Numbered from the stretch's first letter, positions 9,177 through 19,898 are shown. The stretch is 35,656 nt of DNA from Ignavibacteria bacterium (GCA_030835085.1 JAUQWQ010000215.1:1-35656), one strand, 5' to 3'. Notes: generated from the letters alone by a model not told the origin. Program-made: numbers and translations.

Positions 9177-9183
<7 letters not shown>
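8008..9183 (+). CDS. recF: DNA replication and repair protein RecF
   Basis: SMC-like ABC ATPase that loads RecA at single-strand gaps together with RecO and RecR. It has 391 residues. Walker A GENGNGKT is at 30-37, the ABC signature SASQGEHKT at 296-304, and Walker B with D-loop VLLLDDVFSELD at 330-341. SLTGPHRDNY at 271-280 is also family-typical. It starts 16 bases after dnaN and its stop overlaps the GTG start of the next gene, so the genes are co-transcribed and likely translationally coupled. Confidence 0.97.
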
Positions 9184-11497
<2,314 letters not shown>

Positions 11498-11501
11498 ATT
11501 T

Positions 11502-12185
11502 TTGAAAAATAAATTATTTATATTCCTGGCAGCATTTATTTTAATAAATGCTGCTTTGTTTTCTCAAGGAAAAGTGAAGTTTAAAAAGCATATGTATTTC
11601 TATACCGGGATGGGAGTTGATTACGGTATTACGCAGGAATTAAATGACTACCTTATCTCATCGATCCCGTATTCCACTTCCGATACTGTTAAATCATTTA
11701 ACGCTGGAGTTAATTTTTTCGGCGGTGCTGAGTATGACCTAACTCCTCTTATATCTGCTTCGTTTGAATATGGTTATTATGTAAGAAGCTTTGATTATGT
11801 GTATTCACCTGCGGTATTTGATTATACAATATTTGACCATCAGCCTAACATACTCTTCAGGCTTAATTTCAGGGAGCATAAATACAATCTTAAGGTAAGT
11901 GCGGGATTCGGTTATCACTTCCAGCAGTTTAATGATAAGATAAATAATTCAACTACCCTTAAATATTATTCTTCCGGTCCTTCAGTAAAGGCTGATATAA
12001 CCTTCCTTCCAAAATTCAATGAACAATTCATGGTTTATGTAAGCGGGTTCGGTTATTTGAATCTTTACGGAAAGCTTAAGGATGATGATGGTAATACGCT
12101 TAAAGCGGTGAACTCACAGCAGGAAACCAGCCTTAAAGGTTATGGTGTAGGTGCACGATTGGGAATTTTATTTATGATATTCTGA
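11502..12185 (+). CDS. Outer-membrane beta-barrel protein, function unknown
   Basis: A 227-residue exported protein. A signal peptide is clear (MKNKLFIFLAAFILINAALFS) with likely cleavage near residue 21. The rest alternates polar and aromatic residues in strand-length segments, with many Gly and Tyr, and ends in GARLGILFMIF. A C-terminal phenylalanine is typical of proteins assembled by the BAM complex. The start is TTG at 11502, 4 bases after gyrB, with no obvious ribosome binding site. It overlaps uppP by one base, so it belongs to the same operon. I do not recognise a specific family. Confidence 0.75.
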   Translation: MKNKLFIFLAAFILINAALFSQGKVKFKKHMYFYTGMGVDYGITQELNDYLISSIPYSTSDTVKSFNAGVNFFGGAEYDLTPLISASFEYGYYVRSFDYVYSPAVFDYTIFDHQPNILFRLNFREHKYNLKVSAGFGYHFQQFNDKINNSTTLKYYSSGPSVKADITFLPKFNEQFMVYVSGFGYLNLYGKLKDDDGNTLKAVNSQQETSLKGYGVGARLGILFMIF

Positions 12186-13012
12186 TGACAGAAATACTTA
12201 AAGCTATATTATTGGGTGTTGTACAGGGTTTAACTGAATTTCTTCCGGTTAGCAGTACTGCGCATTTAAGGATAATACCATCATTCTTCGGGTGGGGTGA
12301 TATCGGCGCATCATATACCGCAGTGATACAGGTTGGTACTATGATAGCTATCATTCTGTACTTCCGGAGTGACCTGATGAATATGAGCAAAGCTATGATA
12401 TTAAGCCTGAAAACCAGGGATTTTAACAGCAAAGATACGCGGCTTTTGATAATGATAATCATTGGTACTATTCCCATTGTTATAGCAGGTTTTCTGCTTA
12501 AAGATCTGATAAGGCATCAATTCAGGAATATGTACATTGTCGCGGCAAGTTTGATATTTTTTTCGATCATATTAATGATAGCAGACAGGTTCACAAAAAA
12601 GAAAATTGATTTAAACAGTATAACATATAAAGACGGTATTATTATTGGAATATTCCAGGCTATGGCGCTTATTCCCGGTGCATCGCGTTCAGGTTCAACA
12701 ATTTCCGGCGCGTTTTTCAGGAATATGACCCGTGAGGATGCGGCAAGATTCTCATTCCTGCTCAGTATACCGGCTGTATTATTGAGCGGTGTATATGAGC
12801 TTTTTAGCCAAAGGGCAACATTATTGAGCGGTGAGAGTGCTGTATTGAGCCTTTTCATTGCTACAGTAGTATCGGGAGTAGTAGGTTACTGGTCAATCTG
12901 GTTCCTGCTTTCATACATAAAGAAGCACTCCATGATGCTGTTTGTTATTTACAGAGTCGTTTTTGGAATCCTTATCATAGTTTTGCTTTTAATGGGAATA
13001 ATACAAAATTAG
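12185..13012 (+). CDS. uppP: Undecaprenyl-diphosphate phosphatase (BacA family)
   Basis: Integral membrane enzyme that recycles the undecaprenyl carrier for peptidoglycan and other envelope polymers; it confers bacitracin tolerance in other bacteria. It has 275 residues with about eight hydrophobic segments. Both catalytic signatures are present: QGLTEFLPVSS at 14-24 (with E18) and PGASRSGSTISGAF at 164-177 (with R168). Its ATG overlaps the stop of the upstream barrel gene. Length and motifs are normal. Confidence 0.96.
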   Translation: MTEILKAILLGVVQGLTEFLPVSSTAHLRIIPSFFGWGDIGASYTAVIQVGTMIAIILYFRSDLMNMSKAMILSLKTRDFNSKDTRLLIMIIIGTIPIVIAGFLLKDLIRHQFRNMYIVAASLIFFSIILMIADRFTKKKIDLNSITYKDGIIIGIFQAMALIPGASRSGSTISGAFFRNMTREDAARFSFLLSIPAVLLSGVYELFSQRATLLSGESAVLSLFIATVVSGVVGYWSIWFLLSYIKKHSMMLFVIYRVVFGILIIVLLLMGIIQN

Positions 13013-13054
13013 AAATATACAATTAAAAATATATAGAGAAAGGAATTCAGGTCT

Positions 13055-13777
13055 ATGAAACTAACTGCAATAAAAATAATGCTGTTACCGGCATTTATCT
13101 TAAGTTTTTTCGCATTTGTATGCGGCGATAGCAAAACCGATCAGACAGATGTAAAGAAGCAGGATAACACAACCCAGCAGCAGACACAGCAGCAAAATAC
13201 TCAAACACAAAACACTCAACAGAAAACAGACAGTATGACAACCAAAACAGACTCAACCGATTCAAAAGACAAAAAGGATTCAAAAGAATCAAATACAGTT
13301 GTGCTGAAGACCAGCATGGGTGATATTGAAATAGAGCTGAATGAAAAGGACGCTCCGCTGCATGTTGCAAACTTCAAAAAACTTGTAAAATCAGGATTTT
13401 ATGAAGGCACAACTTTTCACAGGGTAATAAAAGGCTTCATGATACAGGGCGGCGATCCTAATTCTAAGGATAGTGACAGGTCAAATGACGGTCAGGGCGG
13501 CCCCGGCTACACAATACAGGCCGAAATTAAAGCAAAACATGAAAAAGGTTCAATTGCAGGTGCCAGACTTGGTGATGCTGTTAACCCCAAAAAGGAATCA
13601 AGCGGAAGCCAGTTCTACATTGTTACCGGCGAAGCTTCACATCTTGACGGACAGTACACAGTATTCGGAAAAGTGACAAAAGGTATGGATATTGCTTACA
13701 AGATCGAAGACGTAAAGAAAGATGAAAGAGACAACCCGGTTGAAAAAGTTGTAATTCAGAAAGTATCTTTTAAATAG
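13055..13777 (+). CDS. Secreted, possibly lipoprotein, cyclophilin-type peptidyl-prolyl isomerase
   Basis: Catalyses proline cis-trans isomerisation, here probably in the periplasm. It has 240 residues. An N-terminal hydrophobic segment ends in a possible lipidation cysteine (C23 in FAFVCGD; a weak lipobox). Residues 28-78 are a Gln/Thr/Ser/Lys-rich linker. The cyclophilin domain runs from about 80 to 240, with the active-site block FHRVIKGFMIQGGDP at 121-135 and SGSQFYIVT further on. It lies 42 bases after uppP, with AAAGGAA as a plausible ribosome binding site. Confidence 0.92.
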   Translation: MKLTAIKIMLLPAFILSFFAFVCGDSKTDQTDVKKQDNTTQQQTQQQNTQTQNTQQKTDSMTTKTDSTDSKDKKDSKESNTVVLKTSMGDIEIELNEKDAPLHVANFKKLVKSGFYEGTTFHRVIKGFMIQGGDPNSKDSDRSNDGQGGPGYTIQAEIKAKHEKGSIAGARLGDAVNPKKESSGSQFYIVTGEASHLDGQYTVFGKVTKGMDIAYKIEDVKKDERDNPVEKVVIQKVSFK

Positions 13778-13794
13778 CAGCTTAAGCAAACGAT

Positions 13795-14796
13795 ATGCGT
13801 ACATTTCTCGATTTCAGAAAAGAAATATCTTCAGGTAAAATGAGGAATGTATATTATATAGCTTCAGTGGATAATTATTTCCTGCTGAAGGCAGGCGAAA
13901 TTTTAAGGGAGAAGTTATTCGGCTCGAAAGAAAGCAAAGCGAACTTCTTCCTTAAATATGCCGATGAGACCCCTATGCAGGAATTGTTTGACCTTACTTC
14001 AGGAGGTGCCTCATTGTTTTCTTCACAGAAGCTTGTGATAGTTAAACGATGTGAGAAATATTCACGGAAGCTTAGCGAGTTTATGGAAAGATCGAAGGAA
14101 AAATCCGATGATTCATTCATACTATATGCGTTTGATACTTCCTTTGTATACGAAAAAAAGCTTGACCAGATCAGCGGTATTGAATTCTATGATTTTTCAG
14201 AGCTGCCGCACAGAGAGCTGTATGACTGGGTTAAACAGGAGTTTGAAACTAATGGTATTACAATAAATACCGATGCGCTTGACCTGTTCATAACTTCAAT
14301 ACCATCATCATTTGACCTGCTCAGTTCAGAAATAGAAAAGGTTAGTAATTATGATTTTGAAGGCAAAGAGCAGGTTCTTACCAAAGAAATTATTCTGCAG
14401 TTTATAGGTTACGACAGGGAATACAGCCCTGAAGAACTTATGGTTTCTATAGTAAAAAAGGATCAGAACAGGGCTTTTACTATCCTGAATAATTTGCTTA
14501 ATACAAAAGCTTTAAATGAAGTATATTTACTCTCGTTAATCAGCAATTATTATATGGATATGCTTTCTTTTAAATCAGCGGGTCTTGATGCAATGGATAA
14601 CCGGCTGATTTACCAGAGGTATAAGATGTGGGGTGACAGGGTAAAATTCGCAAAAAGTTACCATAAGTTGCTTAATATCAAATCATTAGAAAGCAGTTTT
14701 GATAAAATAATTGATACTGATAAAAAACTTAAGACCAGCATGCTTGATCCAAAGATTTTAATGACTTCACTTGTAGATGAGCTTATAAATGCTTAA
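13795..14796 (+). CDS. holA: DNA polymerase III delta subunit
   Basis: Clamp-loader subunit that opens the DnaN ring. It has 333 residues, the usual length. The N-terminal part (MRTFLDFRKEISSGKMRNVYYI) matches HolA, followed by SLFSSQKLVIVKRCEKYSRK near 70-89 and the helical collar region after about residue 215. HolA is poorly conserved, so the call rests on overall pattern and length. The link to dnaN in the same run is functional but distant. It starts 17 bases after the cyclophilin gene. Confidence 0.85.
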   Translation: MRTFLDFRKEISSGKMRNVYYIASVDNYFLLKAGEILREKLFGSKESKANFFLKYADETPMQELFDLTSGGASLFSSQKLVIVKRCEKYSRKLSEFMERSKEKSDDSFILYAFDTSFVYEKKLDQISGIEFYDFSELPHRELYDWVKQEFETNGITINTDALDLFITSIPSSFDLLSSEIEKVSNYDFEGKEQVLTKEIILQFIGYDREYSPEELMVSIVKKDQNRAFTILNNLLNTKALNEVYLLSLISNYYMDMLSFKSAGLDAMDNRLIYQRYKMWGDRVKFAKSYHKLLNIKSLESSFDKIIDTDKKLKTSMLDPKILMTSLVDELINA

Positions 14797-14809
14797 TTTT
14801 TGAATATCC

Positions 14810-14834
14810 GGAACAAAAAACCAATTTTTTCGTT
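14810..14834 (+). promoter_or_regulatory. Candidate ECF-sigma autoregulatory promoter
   Basis: GGAAC at 14810-14814 is separated by exactly 16 bases from CGTT at 14831-14834. This resembles the usual group-IV sigma promoter (GAAC at -35, CGT-containing -10, 16-17 base spacer). It lies directly upstream of the ECF sigma gene, with a predicted leader of roughly 10 bases. The match is short, so chance is possible. Confidence 0.4.
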
Positions 14835-14851
14835 AAATTAATAGGGTACAG

Positions 14852-15457
14852 ATGGCGCCTTCGAAAGAAGGAATAAATACAAAGAAACTGACTGATGAAG
14901 AGCTGATCTTCAATTTTCAGGAAGGTGATACAGGAGCCTACAATGAGATAGTTGCCCGGTATAAAGACAGGCTTACGAACTATATCTACCGCTATGTAGG
15001 CAATTACGATGACTGTGATGATATTGTTCAGGATACATTTGTGAAAGTCTATACATCAAAACATCTGTACAAGGAAATTGCGAAGTTTTCAACCTGGATA
15101 TATACCATCGCAATTAACCTGGCGAAAACGAAGTTAGTTAAGGCGCAAAAGTATAAAACATTTTCTATAAGCGATGTTTACGATGACGAAAATAAAGATT
15201 TTGACCTGCCTGATGAAGCATACGGCGGACCCGAGGTAGACGTAAACTCAAAGTTCTTAAGCGCGCATATTCAGAAAGCGCTGGAACAGATTAACGAAAA
15301 TTACAGGGAGCTTGTTGTGTTAAGGGATATAGAAGATTTTTCATATGAAGAAATTGTGGATATGACTGGATTGCCGATGGGAACTGTGAAATCAAGGATC
15401 AACAGGGGCAGAGAGAAACTTCAGGAGCTCCTGAAAGATATTTACAAAGAAGAGTAA
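14852..15457 (+). CDS. RNA polymerase sigma factor, ECF subfamily
   Basis: Group-IV sigma factor of 201 residues. Region 2 spans about 26-95, with the core-binding and -10 recognition segments DDCDDIVQDTFVKVY (53-67) and FSTWIYTIAINLAKTK (79-94). Region 4 spans about 140-195, with helix-turn-helix FSYEEIVDMTGLPMGTVKSR at 163-182. There is no region 3. The anti-sigma-like gene follows after 35 bases. The signal sensed and the target genes cannot be told from sequence. Confidence 0.95.
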   Translation: MAPSKEGINTKKLTDEELIFNFQEGDTGAYNEIVARYKDRLTNYIYRYVGNYDDCDDIVQDTFVKVYTSKHLYKEIAKFSTWIYTIAINLAKTKLVKAQKYKTFSISDVYDDENKDFDLPDEAYGGPEVDVNSKFLSAHIQKALEQINENYRELVVLRDIEDFSYEEIVDMTGLPMGTVKSRINRGREKLQELLKDIYKEE

Positions 15458-15472
15458 AAAAGGAATCGACCA

Positions 15473-15488
15473 TCTCCTATAAAGGAGG
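15473..15488 (+). promoter_or_regulatory. Hairpin hiding the ribosome binding site of the anti-sigma gene
   Basis: TCTCCT (15473-15478) can pair with AGGAGG (15483-15488) around an ATAA loop. AGGAGG is the only and near-perfect Shine-Dalgarno sequence for the ATG at 15493. In the mRNA the site would be base-paired along its whole length (five Watson-Crick pairs and one U-G). Ribosomes ending at the sigma stop (15455-15457) would reach close to the hairpin, which suggests coupling. Confidence 0.45.
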
Positions 15489-15492
15489 AAAA

Positions 15493-16407
15493 ATGTTACA
15501 GGAAGACGAAAAATATAAAGCGTTAAGAGACCAGCTCAGAACACTGCCGCGTATTAAAGCAAAGCATGATTTTGAGGACAGGCTCATGAGAAGGATCAAA
15601 GAAGCCGAGACTTCTTCAGTTAAACTACCGGTTACTGCTAACCGGCCGGCTGTATTACACCAGCCTGCGAAGAAGAGCTGGTTTGAAAGCCTTTTCAGGC
15701 CTGCGTTTGTTCCGGCTCTAGGGCTGACTGTAGTCCTGCTGGTTGCTGTAGTTGTTTATTTTGGTTATTATTCAAAACTTAATCAAAGTGATACATCAAA
15801 TACACAGCAGTTTGTTTCTTCCACTAACCAGGGTGATCTTATTATCTATGTTAAAAAAGAGGGTGAAGATATAAGCAGCAATTACCCTAAGGAATACAGC
15901 GCAGTGGATCCTGTGGATACCAGGAGCGGTGAATATGCACCTGAACCAACAGAAACATCCACTGATTTTTTCGCTAAACCTGACCCGGGCAGGACTGTAG
16001 CTCCCGAAGTTAAACCGGACAGGGTGAGCGAAGAGCAAAAGATTGAAATGCAGCGCTCAGTTGACCTGGATAATGACAAAGGTGTTGATGTTAAGGGTGA
16101 AAGAAAAAGCGAAGACGGCATACTGAAGAAAGAATCAAAAGGCTATTTTAAAACAGAAACCAAGAGTGAAATGAAGAAGGAAACTTCTGAGCCTAAAAAA
16201 AAGGTTACTGACGAGAAGAAGAACATTCTTATTGATGAAGAAATCCCGAATATACAGCAGGAACAGAAACCTAACGAAAAGGTTGATGATAATTTAGGCA
16301 AAGATGACGGTACGGGAAACAGGATTAGCAGGGCAACCAAGAAGGATTCAACTAAGAATAAATCTGAAAGCGAAGCTGACGAAAAGGAAACAATTCAGCA
16401 GAAGTAA
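15493..16407 (+). CDS. Probable membrane-anchored anti-sigma factor
   Basis: A 304-residue protein directly after the ECF sigma gene. The N-terminal 60 residues are charged and helical (LRDQLRTLPRIKAKHDFEDR) and would face the cytoplasm to bind sigma. One transmembrane segment lies at about 71-93 (PAFVPALGLTVVLLVAVVVY). The remaining 200 residues are hydrophilic, low in complexity and rich in Lys, Glu, Asp and Ser, probably disordered in the periplasm. The zinc-binding His/Cys signature of many anti-sigma factors is absent; there are no cysteines. The call depends on position and topology. Confidence 0.65.
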   Translation: MLQEDEKYKALRDQLRTLPRIKAKHDFEDRLMRRIKEAETSSVKLPVTANRPAVLHQPAKKSWFESLFRPAFVPALGLTVVLLVAVVVYFGYYSKLNQSDTSNTQQFVSSTNQGDLIIYVKKEGEDISSNYPKEYSAVDPVDTRSGEYAPEPTETSTDFFAKPDPGRTVAPEVKPDRVSEEQKIEMQRSVDLDNDKGVDVKGERKSEDGILKKESKGYFKTETKSEMKKETSEPKKKVTDEKKNILIDEEIPNIQQEQKPNEKVDDNLGKDDGTGNRISRATKKDSTKNKSESEADEKETIQQK

Positions 16408-16434
16408 AATCAGTACGATAAAAATTAAGGACAT

Positions 16435-16467
16435 AAAAAAAGGATACTTGAAAAAGTATCCTTTTTT
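16435..16467. terminator. Bidirectional intrinsic terminator between anti-sigma gene and clpP
   Basis: AGGATACTT (16441-16449), loop GAAA, AAGTATCCT (16454-16462), flanked by an A run on the left and a T run on the right. It can stop transcripts from both converging genes. The fit is perfect across the stem. Confidence 0.85.
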
Positions 16468-16488
16468 GTTAAATCAAATTTTGAAGTT

Positions 16489-17148
16489 CTATTTTTTATC
16501 TATAATTCTTTTTTCAAGGATGTTATCTATCAAGCCGTATTCTTTTGCTTCTTCGGCAGACATAAAGTTATCACGGTCGCAATCACGCTTAATTGTCTCA
16601 AAATCCTTGCCTGTATGCCTTGATAAAATATTATACAATGCATCGCGGGTCTTTATCATTTCCTTTGTGTATATCTCAATATCAGTAGCCTGACCCTGTG
16701 TGCCGCCTAAAGGCTGGTGTATCATAATTTTTGAGTGAGGAAGTGATGTCCTTTTGCCGCTTGTACCGCCTGCAAGCAGAACAGCACCCATTGATGCCGC
16801 CATTCCGGTACAGATAGTAGCTACATTAGGTTTAATGTACTGCATTGTATCATATATTGCCAATCCGGCGCTTACGCTGCCGCCCGGGGAGTTAATATAT
16901 ACCATTACGTCCTTATCGGCATCTTCTGATTCCAGGAAGAGAAGCTGCGCAATCACAAGACTTGCAGTATGGTCATCTACAGGGAAGCCAAGGAAAATTA
17001 TTCTTTCCCTTAACAGCCTTGAGTAAATATCCATGCCTCTTTCACCCCTGGCAGTCTGTTCAACCACCATTGGCACTAACTGATTTGTAACATTGAGGCC
17101 TTTTTCAATTTCCAGCTTATTGCCGGATATTATTTTCTGATAATTCAT
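16489..17148 (-). CDS. clpP: ATP-dependent Clp protease proteolytic subunit
   Basis: Serine protease barrel that degrades substrates unfolded by ClpX, ClpA or ClpC. It has 219 residues. The catalytic triad is visible: S119 in GMAASMG, H144 in MIHQPLGG and D193 in [11 protein letters not shown]. The oxyanion GG of NSPGGSV lies at 89-90. The ribosome binding site AGAAGG precedes the ATG. It is downstream of tig (60 bases), the classic tig-clpP order, but clpX does not follow: a terminator and a convergent gene come next. Confidence 0.97.
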   Translation of the reverse strand: MNYQKIISGNKLEIEKGLNVTNQLVPMVVEQTARGERGMDIYSRLLRERIIFLGFPVDDHTASLVIAQLLFLESEDADKDVMVYINSPGGSVSAGLAIYDTMQYIKPNVATICTGMAASMGAVLLAGGTSGKRTSLPHSKIMIHQPLGGTQGQATDIEIYTKEMIKTRDALYNILSRHTGKDFETIKRDCDRDNFMSAEEAKEYGLIDNILEKRIIDKK

Positions 17149-17208
17149 TTATTTCCTTCTAATTATTGAATTATTGAAATTCTGATCTTATTCTTATTAC
17201 TGAATGAC

Positions 17209-18561
17209 TTATTCAGTTTTCTTTTTTCTTGGTTTTTTCGGTTTTGCTTCCTTTTTTGTTTCTTCACCTTCATGTTCATGGTCATGGTCATCGTGTGAGT
17301 GATCGTGTTTTTCAACATCCTTTATCTTTGCATTCTCAATCAGGAAGTTCATAAGCTTATCATCAAGAACCCTGTATTTAACATCAGGGTTATTTTCATA
17401 AACGCTCTTTATTTTATCAACAGGCAGGTTATATTTCTTTGCATCAGCTTCAATAACCGGTTCCAGGTCCTTATCGGTAACTTCCATCTTTTCAGCTTCA
17501 ATAATTTTATCCCTTATGAGATACCATTTTACCTGAAGTATAGCATCTACGCGTTTTTGTTTCCTGTATTCTTCTTCATCAAACTCCTTCGGAAGCTGGC
17601 GTTTCGGGTTCTGGTTCTTAACATCTTCTATATAAGAATTGAGAATGTTTTCCACCAGTGCATCCGGAGCGGTGATATCATTTAATTTAATCAATTCATT
17701 AACAATATTGTTCCTTATTTCCTGGTCGCCAATGTTTTTATATATACCTTCAAGGTCATTTTTTACTTTTTCCCTGAAAGCCTCTATAGTTTTTATCTCT
17801 TCATCTTTATAGATATTCTTAAAGAACTCTTCATTAAGTTCCGGGAAAACTACCTTTTCGACTTTTTTGCAAAGTACTTTATACTTTTCTGTCTTTCCTT
17901 CTTCCTGTGCGGGCAGATTCAGTATTCTTTCTTCGCCTACTGCAACTTCTTCAAGCTGTTCTTTGAATTCCTTGTTAATCTGCGGGTCATTGAGGTAAAA
18001 CCTTACATCCTTATCGCCCTGGCCAATAATCTCAATTCCAGCATCATCCAGCTTCTGCACATCCATTGTGATGGTGAATTCATCGCCATCAGCTTTCGGG
18101 GCTTCTTCATATGTGACGTGTTTGGACTGCAGATATTTTACTTCGTCGTCAATCATCTTTTCATCAACGCTGTGAATAGTCCTGTTAACTTCAACACCCT
18201 TATATTCAGCAAGCTCAAAATCAGGTCTTATTTCATATTTTATTTTGAATTTGAAGATCTGTTTAGCTTCATAATCCATATCAACCATCTGGGCTTCGCC
18301 AAGAGGCTGTACCTTATTCTCATCAAGATAATTTTTGTAAACATCATTGGCAACATCTTCCAGGGAAGCCTGTTCTATCATATCGCCGTACATGCGTTTT
18401 ATCATTGAAACCGGCGCTTTACCCTTTCGAAAACCGGGAATTTCAGCCTTTTTTTGATATTTTTGGAAAGCCTTTTCAAAATGGGGAGCCAAATCAGCGT
18501 ATGATAGTTCAAACTCGACTTCCTGTTTTACCGCGTCAATTTTATTTACCTTAAATTCCAT
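17209..18561 (-). CDS. tig: Trigger factor with histidine-rich C-terminal tail
   Basis: Ribosome-bound chaperone and prolyl isomerase that meets nascent chains. It has 450 residues. The N-terminal ribosome-binding domain contains the signature PGFRKGKAPVSMIKRMYGD (about 42-60), aligning with the GFRxGKxP loop. A degenerate FKBP domain and a long helical C-terminal arm follow. The last 34 residues are unusual: a segment of six histidines alternating with aspartate, serine and glutamate (KHDHSHDDHDHEHEGEE), then a lysine/proline-rich basic end. Such tails bind metals in SlyD-type proteins. There is no Shine-Dalgarno sequence. Confidence 0.96.
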   Translation of the reverse strand: MEFKVNKIDAVKQEVEFELSYADLAPHFEKAFQKYQKKAEIPGFRKGKAPVSMIKRMYGDMIEQASLEDVANDVYKNYLDENKVQPLGEAQMVDMDYEAKQIFKFKIKYEIRPDFELAEYKGVEVNRTIHSVDEKMIDDEVKYLQSKHVTYEEAPKADGDEFTITMDVQKLDDAGIEIIGQGDKDVRFYLNDPQINKEFKEQLEEVAVGEERILNLPAQEEGKTEKYKVLCKKVEKVVFPELNEEFFKNIYKDEEIKTIEAFREKVKNDLEGIYKNIGDQEIRNNIVNELIKLNDITAPDALVENILNSYIEDVKNQNPKRQLPKEFDEEEYRKQKRVDAILQVKWYLIRDKIIEAEKMEVTDKDLEPVIEADAKKYNLPVDKIKSVYENNPDVKYRVLDDKLMNFLIENAKIKDVEKHDHSHDDHDHEHEGEETKKEAKPKKPRKKKTE

Positions 18562-18581
18562 ATATATAAATTAGTTATCAG

Positions 18582-18612
18582 CAAATATAGCTTTAAATTG
18601 ATTTTCGTTCAA
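18582..18612 (-). promoter_or_regulatory. Predicted Bacteroidota-type promoter for tig
   Basis: On the minus strand, TTG (18612-18610) is followed after 20 bases by TATATTTG (18589-18582), fitting TTG-N20-TAnnTTTG. The start site would be near 18576, about 15 bases before the tig ATG. Confidence 0.6.
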
Positions 18613-18695
18613 TGCACTCTTTTTTGTCATAAAATATCAGAAATTGAAAATACAGAAATGAACTTATTTGTGTAGTATATTCTTCATTTTATGGA

Positions 18696-18703
18696 TAAAT
18701 TTG
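18696..18703 (+). promoter_or_regulatory. Possible -7 promoter element for anmK
   Basis: TAAATTTG at 18696-18703 matches TAnnTTTG and ends 7 bases before the anmK ATG. This would give an almost leaderless transcript. The nearest TTTG (18667-18670) is 25 bases upstream, which is too far for a normal spacer, so the promoter is doubtful. Confidence 0.3.
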
Positions 18704-18710
18704 CAGTATT

Positions 18711-19898
18711 ATGAATAAAAGGATGATCAGTTTACTCAGAAAAAACAGGAGAACTGTAATCGGTTTGCTCTCCGGAACCTCAGTAGATGCAATTGATGCC
18801 GTATTGCTGCAAATTACCGGTAATGGTATAAATTCAATAATTAAGGTTATCGATTTTACAGAACTTGCTATTCCGCAACAGGTCAGATTGGCAATTTTTA
18901 AGAATTCTGATATAAAAACAGCCCGGATAGAAGAGATTACCAGATTGAATGTTATAACTGGAGCTTTATTTTCTGACGCTGTGCTGAAACTTTTAAAAAG
19001 GAATAATATAAATGCAGCTTCAGTTGATCTTATCGGTTCCCACGGACAGACTATACACCATTTGCCTGAAAAAGATAATTACATTGGGTATAGAGTAAAA
19101 TCAACGCTGCAAATAGGCGACCCGGCAATAATAGCCAACTTAACAGGTATTACTACTGTGGGTGATTTCAGGATCGCTGATTGCGCTGTTGATGGCGATG
19201 GCGCGCCGCTGGTACCTTATCTTGACCATATACTTTTCACCCACAAAAGCAAAAACCGCGCATTGCTGAATATTGGCGGTATTGCAAACATCACAGTTTT
19301 AAAAAAGAACGCCCGTAAGCAGGATGTTTTTGCTTTTGATACGGGTCCGGGGAATATGATAATCGACGGGCTGATGTATCACCTGTTTAAGAAAAAATAT
19401 GACAGGAACAGTCAGGCTGCGAAGAAAGGCATTCTGAATACAGAATTATTCAATTACCTGCTCAATGATAGCGCCTATAAAGCTGAACCGCCCAAATCAA
19501 CCGGGCGGGAGCATTACGGAATGGAATTCCAGAAGAAGATACTGAATAAATTCAAGAAGTTGAATAAATTTGACACGATAAGGACAATTACGGAATTTAC
19601 TGCCTATGCTATTTGGTATAATTACAAAAATTACATTGAATCTGATTGTAAAATTGATGAGCTCATTGTAAGCGGCGGTGGAGCAAATAATCCATTGCTT
19701 ATGCAATCACTGAAAAATTATTTTAAAGGCGCACAGGTTAACAAGCTGAAATTAAACGGTATAACAGCTCAGAACAAGGAAGCTATTCTGTTTGCTGTAT
19801 TGGCAAATGAATGCATTGCCGGCAACCCAACAAATATGAATCGCGTTACAGGCTCAACCAGGGATGTGATACTGGGGAAGATTTGCCAGGCATTATAG
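18711..19898 (+). CDS. anmK: Anhydro-N-acetylmuramic acid kinase
   Basis: Phosphorylates and opens 1,6-anhydro-MurNAc from cell-wall turnover to give MurNAc-6-phosphate, in the cytoplasm. It has 395 residues. Family motifs: GLLSGTSVDAID at 18-29, GSHGQTIHHLP, the VDGDGAPLVPYLD segment holding the catalytic aspartate, NIGGIANI, FDTGPGNMIIDGL and VSGGGANNPLL. It stands alone, diverging from tig and ending before a repeat region. Ribosome binding site not evident. Confidence 0.95.
   Translation: MNKRMISLLRKNRRTVIGLLSGTSVDAIDAVLLQITGNGINSIIKVIDFTELAIPQQVRLAIFKNSDIKTARIEEITRLNVITGALFSDAVLKLLKRNNINAASVDLIGSHGQTIHHLPEKDNYIGYRVKSTLQIGDPAIIANLTGITTVGDFRIADCAVDGDGAPLVPYLDHILFTHKSKNRALLNIGGIANITVLKKNARKQDVFAFDTGPGNMIIDGLMYHLFKKKYDRNSQAAKKGILNTELFNYLLNDSAYKAEPPKSTGREHYGMEFQKKILNKFKKLNKFDTIRTITEFTAYAIWYNYKNYIESDCKIDELIVSGGGANNPLLMQSLKNYFKGAQVNKLKLNGITAQNKEAILFAVLANECIAGNPTNMNRVTGSTRDVILGKICQAL

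Noticed and set aside
12780-12855. Repeated TTATTGAGCGGTG inside uppP
   Set aside because: Two short copies within the coding frame encode similar LLSG turns; no sign of a mobile or regulatory element.
17299-17685. 128-residue plus-strand open frame opposite tig
   Set aside because: Phe/Ile-rich antisense of the lysine- and glutamate-rich trigger factor; no independent evidence.
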